Shown: one piece after another, positions 1-5,190 of the stretch
How the letters are laid out: every line of letters starts with the position of its first letter
Numbering within the stretch: position 1 is the stretch's first letter
Origin: an uncultured Eubacteriales bacterium
GTDB taxonomy: Bacteria > Bacillota > Clostridia > Lachnospirales > Cellulosilyticaceae
Length of the DNA: 7,261 nucleotides
NCBI GenBank assembly: GCA_900551325.1
Contig: URVM01000050.1
Span: 1 to 7,261 of the forward strand
Direction: 5' to 3'
Program-made: the position numbers and the translations under genes
Notes under the pieces: generated by a model
The model's input: the letters and a program-made list of their open reading frames with translations, nothing else
Told to the model about the DNA's origin: nothing
Databases searched by the model: none

Positions 1-285
1 GGATGGATGTGGCTCCTCCGAAAGCGGCTTATGTAGGTGGCTTAGAGGCTGTTAACGAGTGGATGAGCAAGGGTTTTAGCGAGGTGTCCGAAGCGAAGCA
101 AGTTTCGAGCGTTCTTGCAATTCCCGAGTTTACAACCTCTTAGTCACCGGAAGTGGAAGCTTGAGGAGGAGTCATAGCCAGCCTAAAGCCTAAGTAGATT
201 AGTAGAGACAGTAATTCAAACCTAAATCATAAGCTAAAGGAGAGGATTATTTCATCTAATGGGGAGCTGTAATCCTATACAATTT
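1..285 (+). mobile_element. Partial group II intron RNA (domain I-like segment), no IEP and no domain V
   Basis: This gene-free stretch is more GC-rich and structured than the surrounding intergenic DNA. It looks like domain I of a bacterial group II intron: a GGTGTCCG...GCGA stretch (about 90-105), small closed hairpins such as CCG-AAAG-CGG (18-27), and CCTC (136-139) pairing with GAGG (163-166) around a CACCGGAAGTG stem-loop. It would read naturally as the continuation of the intron 5' end at 7208-7261, which is in the same orientation, so the two may be copies of one intron family. I see no reverse transcriptase/maturase ORF, no domain V (AGC triad, GNRA loop) and no domain VI, so it is probably a 3'-truncated remnant. 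The left edge is cut by the window. The right edge is uncertain, somewhere before the hairpin at 291. Another large structured RNA is the main alternative. Confidence 0.5.
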
Positions 286-290
286 AACAC

Positions 291-339
291 ATAGAATAAG
301 CCATCATACAACCAAAAGCTGTATGGCGGCTTATTCTAT
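291..339 (-). terminator. Long hairpin, probable rplY terminator
   Basis: The arms 291-310 and 320-339 form a 20-bp stem, all paired except one A/C mismatch and one G/T wobble, around a 9-base loop. It lies 14 bases beyond the rplY stop codon on the minus strand, where a terminator is expected. The U-tract is weak (GTGTTAAATTG on the minus strand). Termination efficiency is therefore uncertain, and the hairpin could also act as a 3' stabiliser. Confidence 0.6.
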
Positions 340-353
340 CTATAAATTTAAAG

Positions 354-890
354 CTACTGAATGGTAGCAATAATTGTTTCAGGATTCATAAGAAGTTCTA
401 CATGTTCAGGAAGTTCTAAATCACGTGCAACAATTTTATCTCCATGTCCTAATGTACCTACATTCACAACAAAGGATTCAGGTAATACATTTACAGGTCC
501 CTCTACTAGAATACGAGACACAGCTTTTTCTAAAACATATTTTTTTGTGCGTAGGTGTTCAAGTCCCTCATAGGCCATAGGAACATAAAGTTTAGTACTT
601 TCTCCAGGTTTAACAAATTGAAAATCTACATGAAGAATTTGAGTATGTAAGCGATCGGTTTGGAAGTCTCTTAATATACAGTTATAAACTTCACCTTCTA
701 GTTCAAGTGGAAAGATTACATTAGTAGTATCATTAATAATAGCTTGAAGTGATGGAAGTGGTATTTCCATTGGAACAGATTCTTTTAAGGATTGACCGTA
801 CATAATACCGGGGACAATACCTGAACTTCTTAGGTTGAGTAGATTTTGATCTAAAGTACGTGGCATAATTTTAAAAACTTTGTGTGGCAT
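354..890 (-). CDS. rplY: 50S ribosomal protein L25 (CTC/TL5 type)
   Basis: This 178-residue protein is of the long L25/CTC form, which binds 5S rRNA in the large ribosomal subunit. The N-terminal beta-barrel is recognised by the SSGIVPGIMYG stretch, the counterpart of the family's RxxGxIPAVxYG, followed by an ILHVDFQFV strand that is characteristic of the family. The remaining ~90 residues match the CTC C-terminal beta domain, with a GHGDKIVARDLELPEHVELL segment. The frame stays open 16 codons further upstream, but I place the start at the ATG at 888-890 because AGGGGG (897-902) lies 6 bases before it and the L25 homology begins there. The usual basic KGAARRLR patch near the N-terminus is replaced by LDQNLLNLRSS, so this is a divergent member. 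It is transcribed alone and ends before the hairpin at 291-339. I could not place its promoter confidently. Confidence 0.9.
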   Translation of the reverse strand: MPHKVFKIMPRTLDQNLLNLRSSGIVPGIMYGQSLKESVPMEIPLPSLQAIINDTTNVIFPLELEGEVYNCILRDFQTDRLHTQILHVDFQFVKPGESTKLYVPMAYEGLEHLRTKKYVLEKAVSRILVEGPVNVLPESFVVNVGTLGHGDKIVARDLELPEHVELLMNPETIIATIQ

Positions 891-896
891 AATAAA

Positions 897-902
897 CCCC
901 CT
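897..902 (-). promoter_or_regulatory. Ribosome binding site that sets the rplY start
   Basis: AGGGGG on the minus strand, 6 bases before the ATG at 890. It lies inside the upstream extension of the open frame, so it argues against the longer start at 938. Confidence 0.75.
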
Positions 903-1021
903 ATTTTTCGATAGTATACAAGATGGTTTTAAAAGCATCTATACTCTATATGTACGAGCTATAGTAAGAAAATATGCAAACAAAATTATAATATAGTTTA
1001 ATAGAGTTAATGTAGTTAAAG

Positions 1022-1049
1022 TGTACTAAAATATTTTTTAAATTTGTAA
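1022..1049 (+). promoter_or_regulatory. Candidate shared upstream element of the GH18 genes (copy 1)
   Basis: TGTACTAAAA (1022-1031) and AAATTTGTAA (1040-1049) both recur exactly, in the same order, before the second GH18-type gene (5085-5094 and 5099-5108). In both places AAATTTGTAA begins 44-45 bases upstream of a TATAAT box. This could be an activator or operator site. The DNA is AT-rich and a GTACTAAAA 9-mer also occurs by chance inside the coding region near 5953, so support is moderate. Confidence 0.35.
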
Positions 1050-1060
1050 AATTTGTTATC

Positions 1061-1089
1061 TATATACAAGTTGGAAAAGAAAGTATAAT
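1061..1089 (+). promoter_or_regulatory. Probable sigma-A promoter of the GH18 chitinase
   Basis: A consensus TATAAT lies at 1084-1089. The hexamer 17 bases upstream is TATATA (1061-1066), a poor -35, which would suit a promoter needing an activator. An alternative reading is TTGGAA (1071-1076) with TATAAA (1095-1100), spacing 18. I prefer TATAAT because the upstream blocks line up with the second GH18 promoter at this register. Confidence 0.45.
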
Positions 1090-1120
1090 TGTTATATAAA
1101 TACAGAAGGGGGATTGTAAG

Positions 1121-2335
1121 ATGAAAAGATTGTTAGCATTAATATTATCACTGGTTATGGTTTTATCAGTAACACCTATTTTTGCATCAGAGCCAGCAAA
1201 AGTAGAGGGGCAAAAGAAAGTAATTACATATTTACCTTGTTGGGGAAGTAGACAGTGGAAGGTAGAGGATATTCAAGGTGATAAGCTTACACATGTATAC
1301 TTATCATTTGCACGTATTGACAATGATTTTGAGATTTCAAATACAGAGATGCGCATTCATACAGTAGGTGGACAATATGCAATGCCTGATATTGTATCAG
1401 AAAAAATGATTATTGACGAAACTTGGACAAAAGTGGCTCAGCTTCAAAAGAAATATCCACACCTTAAATTCATCATTGCAGTAGGTGGATGGGAAGCAGA
1501 TGGATTCTCTGATATGGCAGCTAATGCTGCAAACAGAGAAATCTTCGTGGATAGTGCTGTAAAATACGTTAAAGAACATAATTTAGATGGTATTGATATT
1601 GACTGGGAATATCCAGTAAATGGAGCATGGGGAGTTATTAAATCTAGACCAGAAGATAAAGAAAACTTTACAGCTCTTTTCAAACTTCTTCGTGAGAAAC
1701 TTGGTAAGGACAAAGAAATTTCTTTCTGTGCTAATGTAAGTAATTGGTTTTTCGATGCAGTAGAACTTGATAAGTTAGTGCCAATTATTGATAGTGTAAA
1801 CCTTATGACATATGATATGCGTGGTAACTGGGAAGCTTCAGCATTTCATTCAGCAGGTCTTTATCGTAACCCAGCTGAGCCACAAGATTGGGGCTTATCA
1901 GTATCAGAAACTGTAGATAGATTTTTAAATCATGGTGTTCCAGCTGATAAACTTATTGTAGGTGTTCCAACTTACGGAAAAGAGTTTAGAAATGTAGAAG
2001 CAGGTGCAAATGGTGATGGTTTATTCCAACCATTTGTAACAGATGCTGAAGGAAAGATGACAACAGATAAAGGAACTTGGGTATCAAGTATTCCTTATTC
2101 AAAACTTAAAGCATACTTTGTAAATAAAAATGGATTTAAACGTCATTGGGATGATATTGCAAAGGCACCATATTTATATGATGGCAAAACATTCATTTCA
2201 TATGATGATGTAGATTCAATCAAAGCAAAAGCAGAATATATTAAAGAAAAAGATTTAGCAGGTATTATGTATTGGGAGTACGTAAATGATATTGATGGTG
2301 AATTACTTACAGTAATGAGTAATACACTTAAATAA
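1121..2335 (+). CDS. Secreted GH18 chitinase, catalytically intact
   Basis: This 404-residue glycoside hydrolase family 18 protein is expected to cleave beta-1,4 linkages in chitin or chito-oligosaccharides outside the cell. Residues 1-22 form a Sec signal peptide (KR, then a Leu/Val-rich core, probable cleavage after IFA). The TIM barrel carries the family marks in order: AVGGW (120-124, the SxGG position), the DxxDxDxE signature as D156-G-I-D-I-D-W-E163 with E163 the acid/base, MTYD (229-232), and MYWEY (383-387) near the end. The segment after GVPTYGKEFR (281-290) is long enough for the alpha/beta insertion typical of GH18 subfamily A. No carbohydrate-binding module, FN3 domain, repeat or cell-wall anchor is seen, so it should be released free. 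GGGGG (1108-1112) precedes the ATG. The gene is monocistronic, bounded by its own promoter region and a strong terminator. Exo versus endo action cannot be read from sequence. Confidence 0.93.
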   Translation: MKRLLALILSLVMVLSVTPIFASEPAKVEGQKKVITYLPCWGSRQWKVEDIQGDKLTHVYLSFARIDNDFEISNTEMRIHTVGGQYAMPDIVSEKMIIDETWTKVAQLQKKYPHLKFIIAVGGWEADGFSDMAANAANREIFVDSAVKYVKEHNLDGIDIDWEYPVNGAWGVIKSRPEDKENFTALFKLLREKLGKDKEISFCANVSNWFFDAVELDKLVPIIDSVNLMTYDMRGNWEASAFHSAGLYRNPAEPQDWGLSVSETVDRFLNHGVPADKLIVGVPTYGKEFRNVEAGANGDGLFQPFVTDAEGKMTTDKGTWVSSIPYSKLKAYFVNKNGFKRHWDDIAKAPYLYDGKTFISYDDVDSIKAKAEYIKEKDLAGIMYWEYVNDIDGELLTVMSNTLK

Positions 2336-2347
2336 AAGTTAGAAGGT

Positions 2348-2394
2348 AAAGGGTTAGTAGACTATTCTTTGAGTCTATTAACCTTTTATTTTTA
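2348..2394 (+). terminator. Rho-independent terminator of the GH18 chitinase
   Basis: Arms 2348-2363 and 2372-2387 give a 16-bp stem (two G/U wobbles) with an 8-base loop. It begins 13 bases after the stop codon and is followed by ATTTTTA. Confidence 0.9.
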
Positions 2395-2419
2395 CTTAAG
2401 TATAATGATTTCTTTAAAT

Positions 2420-2448
2420 TTGCATAGTGTACAAGAGATGGTTATACT
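2420..2448 (+). promoter_or_regulatory. Sigma-A-type promoter of the exporter gene
   Basis: TTGCAT (2420-2425), 17-base spacer, TATACT (2443-2448). Transcription would begin near 2455, only about 12 bases before the TTG at 2467. That leaves no room for a ribosome binding site for that codon and supports initiation further downstream. Confidence 0.6.
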
Positions 2449-2471
2449 TTTATAGAATACTTTAAGTTGTT

Positions 2472-2477
2472 AGGAGG
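2472..2477 (+). promoter_or_regulatory. AGGAGG ribosome binding site that decides the exporter start
   Basis: A perfect AGGAGG lies inside the longest open frame, after its TTG codon (2467). The codon at normal spacing (7 bases) is ATT at 2485. No ATG, GTG or TTG lies at that position in frame. Confidence 0.75.
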
Positions 2478-2484
2478 AATAGGT

Positions 2485-3480
2485 ATTAAGCGATTTATAG
2501 GTATACGAACCTTAAAAACAGGTATAGGAGCAGTAGTAACACTTCTAATTGGAAATGGGCTAGGCCTTCAATATTCTGCATCTGCTGCTGTCATTACTAT
2601 TTTGAGTATACAAAGTACAAAAAGGCAGTCTGTAGAAATTGCTATTAAAAGACTTATAGCAACTATAGTTGCTCTATTACTTGCAGCGTTTATATTTGAA
2701 GGTGTAGGATTTTATCCTTTTAGTTTTGGGTTATTTTTAATACTTTTTATTCCTATTGCGTCAAAGGGAAATATGGTTGAGGGGATTGTACCCGCATCTG
2801 TACTTGTAACCCACTTATTAAGTTCAGGCAACATTACACTTTCGCTTATGTTAAATGAGATAGCACTAGTTGTAATAGGGGTATTAGTTGCCCTTATTAT
2901 TAATCTGTATATGCCAAGTATGGAAGAAGAGATTATTAAGTGTAGACATAATATTGAGTCGAATATGTATAATATTTTTATAAATATGGCTGAAGCCCTT
3001 AGATCTCAACAAATTAATCTAGATGAAGAAGCATATCATCTATTAGAACATGAAATAGAAGAAGGTCAGCTAAAAGCCTATCGTTATGCTAATAATTATC
3101 TTTTTACAAAACATACGCCATTTAGTAAGTATTTTCGTATGAGAAATAAGCAGTATCAAGTCATGCTATATATGAAAGAACACTTTACAAAGTTTTTTAT
3201 GACTTTTGAGCAAACAGAGATTGTGGCTAATTTTACGAAAAGAGTAGCAAGGAGTATACATGGTGAAATATCTGCCAAGGTACTTCTTGAAGAATTGCAT
3301 GTTCTAAGAGAGGAATTTAAAGAATCTGCTTTACCAAGCTCAAGAGAAGAGTTTGAAAATAGAGCCATGCTCTATCAATTTCTTAATGATATAGAGCACT
3401 TCTTAGAAATAAAAGGAGACTTTAGACAAAGTCTTAATAAAGAAGAATTAAAAGAATATATAAAGGGGTATGCCGATTGA
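2485..3480 (+). CDS. Aromatic acid exporter (ArAE/FUSC-like) family membrane protein
   Basis: About 331 residues. The first ~145 are strongly hydrophobic with about six membrane-spanning stretches. The opening MKRFIGIRTLKTGIGA, then LQYSASAAVITILSIQ and a basic KRQ segment, matches the N-terminal domain of Firmicutes ArAE_1 (formerly DUF939) proteins such as the Bacillus YqjA group. The rest (~150-331) is a charged, helical cytoplasmic domain, as expected for the C-terminal half of that family. Members are presumed exporters of aromatic acids or related small molecules, and the substrate here is unknown. Start choice: the frame is open from TTG 2467, but the only ribosome binding site (AGGAGG 2472-2477) lies after it and points to ATT 2485, giving the family-like N-terminus M-K-R. 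A gene caller limited to ATG/GTG/TTG would report 2467 (337 residues). Its stop codon falls in the loop of the shared terminator with the convergent DHH gene. Confidence 0.85.
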   Translation: MKRFIGIRTLKTGIGAVVTLLIGNGLGLQYSASAAVITILSIQSTKRQSVEIAIKRLIATIVALLLAAFIFEGVGFYPFSFGLFLILFIPIASKGNMVEGIVPASVLVTHLLSSGNITLSLMLNEIALVVIGVLVALIINLYMPSMEEEIIKCRHNIESNMYNIFINMAEALRSQQINLDEEAYHLLEHEIEEGQLKAYRYANNYLFTKHTPFSKYFRMRNKQYQVMLYMKEHFTKFFMTFEQTEIVANFTKRVARSIHGEISAKVLLEELHVLREEFKESALPSSREEFENRAMLYQFLNDIEHFLEIKGDFRQSLNKEELKEYIKGYAD

Positions 3481-3503
3481 TAAGGCATACCCCTTTATAT
3501 ATT
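3455..3503. terminator. Bidirectional terminator shared by convergent genes
   Basis: Arms 3455-3474 and 3484-3503 form a 20-bp perfect stem around a 9-base loop. Plus-strand transcripts run into AATTTTTAG. Minus-strand transcripts run into a T-rich stretch (TTCTTTTAATTC). The exporter stop (TGA 3478-3480) sits in the loop and the last base pairs include part of the DHH stop (3502-3504), so the terminator overlaps both coding ends. Confidence 0.9.
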
Positions 3504-5019
3504 AATTTTTAGTTGTATCTCTTGTATCTTCTAGAAGATAGTAAGACTTATGAAATTTATGCTGAGGTTCTATAGAAATATCTAAGAAATCATCACTTTG
3601 AATAACTAAATAATCTCCAATATAGCCAGAGATATATAACTCTTTATCCCACCTTGTAAAAACTTTTAAATTTTTGGTCAGTGGTTTAGCATACACTTTT
3701 AAACAATTAAGAGGTACACATTCTTTTAAAAAATTAGATAAAGGATGTGATATATCAGACTCTTTATTTTTAGCAATAGGTGTATACTCAGGAGATAAGT
3801 TAAAGAATATATTAGTTATTTTATAGTTACGCTTAAAGGTAATTCTATGGATAGGGCGAACATGTCCATTATCCTCTACAAGTAGATAAAGATCAGGAGA
3901 TGTAACTAAGTCTAAATCCCCTTCCAAGGTACGAATACAAATAGGTACGTGAGGGGGAAATATGTCTGTAGATACAACAAATCCTAAAGGAGATGGATAC
4001 TTATTATAAAGCTTCATTGTATTTATATCCATCTCGTATTCATCATGGTATAGAATATCAAAGCTTTTAAAATATTCCTTAGTAATATTATGAAAATAAG
4101 TCTTTATAGGTAAGACACCATGCTCTTTAGAAAAAGCATCTATACTAATAAGGCCTCCTGCTTTATCTAAATGACCTCCCCCTGAGCCTATATTTTTTGA
4201 AACGTATTGTGCGAATTCATTAGCTTTTACTTCTTTAATACAACTGCGGAGAGAATATTTAATCCCTTCTTCATTCTTACAGTAAACAATGCAAGTATGA
4301 ATATTATCTACTTGAATGGCTAAATCACTAATAAATCCTAGAATATTAGGATCACAGGGTCTAGCCTCTAAGACAGCAAATTTATCCATTGCATTCATAG
4401 AACAATGAATAAGAGCAATACCAGCGGTTTGCAAATCAGTTATTGATAAGTTAGAATTTTTAAGTTTACGTATAAGAGCTGGATCATAATGAATAGTATC
4501 TGCCATATCCCGATCAAGAGGATGACGAGCTTCAGATAAATGATTAGTATCTGTAATGAGTCCGTAGTAAAGAGCTGTACTTACATTAGGATAGTTATCA
4601 AAATTAAAATGGGCTTGTTTAAGTAGATGCCAAAGTAAAGTAGAACAGCTTCCAAGATAAGGTCTAATATCAGAAAGAGAATATTCATAGTCTTGAACAA
4701 TGTGGTGATCAAGTACGCAGATTTCTTTGGCGTTAAAATGAGTTAAATTATTATTGTAATATTGACAGTCGACGGTGACTAATAAATCAGGTGTTTCAAG
4801 TTCTGTAACATATTCTATAGGAATGCATAGATGCTCCACCATCATTCTAAGATTAGGCTTGCTAATAATAAAATCTCCACCGTAAATAAGACGAACGTTT
4901 TTCCCCAGATCTTTTAAATATGAATAAAGTGCAAACCCTGAAGCGATGCTATCTGCATCAGGATTATTGTGACACTGAATAACGATATGGTTGTATTGAA
5001 TTAATGTGTTTAAAATCAC
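3502..5019 (-). CDS. DHH/DHHA1 family phosphoesterase with two PGDYG-like C-terminal repeats
   Basis: This 505-residue protein has a complete DHH phosphoesterase core. It shows HNNPDADS (17-24), D84 in VTVDC, the DHH motif D104-H-H, D157 in ITDTN, and the DHHA1 glycine motif GSGGGHLDKAGG (278-289). These residues bind the two metal ions (usually Mn2+) and the substrate phosphate in NrnA/GdpP-type enzymes, which hydrolyse nanoRNA, pAp or cyclic dinucleotide products. The exact substrate here cannot be read from sequence. NrnA-type proteins are about 310-330 residues, so residues ~320-505 are extra. That extension contains two weakly similar segments, ~336-400 (TLEGDLDL ... SPDLYLLV ... F-K-R-N-Y) and ~441-497 (KVYAKPL ... 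GYIGDYLV ... H-K-S-Y), resembling the small PGDYG-type domain of phage and bacterial proteins. No membrane segment is seen, so it is cytoplasmic. Start is GTG (5019), with AGGGGGG (5029-5035) 9 bases upstream. Confidence 0.88.
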   Translation of the reverse strand: MILNTLIQYNHIVIQCHNNPDADSIASGFALYSYLKDLGKNVRLIYGGDFIISKPNLRMMVEHLCIPIEYVTELETPDLLVTVDCQYYNNNLTHFNAKEICVLDHHIVQDYEYSLSDIRPYLGSCSTLLWHLLKQAHFNFDNYPNVSTALYYGLITDTNHLSEARHPLDRDMADTIHYDPALIRKLKNSNLSITDLQTAGIALIHCSMNAMDKFAVLEARPCDPNILGFISDLAIQVDNIHTCIVYCKNEEGIKYSLRSCIKEVKANEFAQYVSKNIGSGGGHLDKAGGLISIDAFSKEHGVLPIKTYFHNITKEYFKSFDILYHDEYEMDINTMKLYNKYPSPLGFVVSTDIFPPHVPICIRTLEGDLDLVTSPDLYLLVEDNGHVRPIHRITFKRNYKITNIFFNLSPEYTPIAKNKESDISHPLSNFLKECVPLNCLKVYAKPLTKNLKVFTRWDKELYISGYIGDYLVIQSDDFLDISIEPQHKFHKSYYLLEDTRDTTKN

Positions 5020-5045
5020 TGATTAGATCCCCCCTATATTTTATT

Positions 5046-5075
5046 ATTATATCAATTTTCTTTATATATCTACAA
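5046..5075 (-). promoter_or_regulatory. Promoter of the DHH gene
   Basis: On the minus strand: TTGTAG (5070-5075), 18-base spacer, TATAAT (5046-5051), preceded by TGA, which makes an extended -10. The predicted start near 5039 gives a ~20-base leader holding the AGGGGGG site. Confidence 0.55.
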
Positions 5076-5087
5076 CATATAATATGT
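5075..5087. repeat. Short palindrome in the divergent intergenic region
   Basis: ACATAT-A-ATATGT is a perfect 6-bp inverted repeat around one base. It touches the DHH -35 box and overlaps the shared TGTACTAAAA block. It could be an operator, but AT-rich palindromes of this size are common by chance. Confidence 0.25.
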
Positions 5088-5108
5088 ACTAAAACCTGAA
5101 ATTTGTAA
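5085..5108 (+). promoter_or_regulatory. Candidate shared upstream element of the GH18 genes (copy 2)
   Basis: TGTACTAAAA (5085-5094) and AAATTTGTAA (5099-5108), as before the chitinase at 1022-1049, but with 4 instead of 8 bases between them. AAATTTGTAA begins 45 bases upstream of the TATAAT at 5144. Confidence 0.35.
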
Positions 5109-5120
5109 CACAATGTTAAT

Positions 5121-5149
5121 TTGAATTTTCAGAATTAAAATATTATAAT
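5121..5149 (+). promoter_or_regulatory. Sigma-A promoter of the degenerate GH18/CBM gene
   Basis: TTGAAT (5121-5126), 17-base spacer, consensus TATAAT (5144-5149). A TTATATAAA block follows 9 bases after the start of the -10 box (5153-5161), as it does at 8 bases in the chitinase promoter (1092-1100). AAGGAGG (5176-5182) lies 8 bases before the ATG. Confidence 0.7.
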
Positions 5150-5190
5150 GTATTATATAAAGTAGTTCAATAGATAAGGAGGATTTAGGG

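Noticed and set aside
243..276. A 34-base segment closed by AGGATTA/TAATCCT, the length of group II domain V
   Set aside because: It lacks the AGC triad, the GNRA-type tetraloop and an inner helix, so it does not match domain V beyond its length.
361..573. Open frame on the plus strand over the end of rplY
   Set aside because: It lies wholly antisense to a well-supported gene and has no ribosome binding site or recognisable product.
911..936. Similarity of ATAGTATACAAGATGGTT to ATAGTGTACAAGAGATGGTT at 2425-2443
   Set aside because: It is short and gapped, and lies in opposite orientation relative to the adjacent genes. It is too weak to call a repeat or operator.
891..938. N-terminal extension of rplY by 16 codons
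   Set aside because: No ribosome binding site precedes it. The AGGGGG site lies inside it, and the L25-like sequence begins after it.
903..1013. Candidate rplY promoters on the minus strand (TATAAT at 985-990, TATACT at 913-918)
   Set aside because: Neither has an acceptable -35 hexamer at 16-18 bases, so no promoter was assigned.
1071..1100. Alternative chitinase promoter TTGGAA-N18-TATAAA
   Set aside because: It would start transcription at or inside the ribosome binding site. The TATAAT at 1084 fits better and aligns with the other GH18 promoter.
1397..1713. Two minus-strand open frames inside the GH18 chitinase
   Set aside because: They are shadows of a well-supported gene with no family resemblance.
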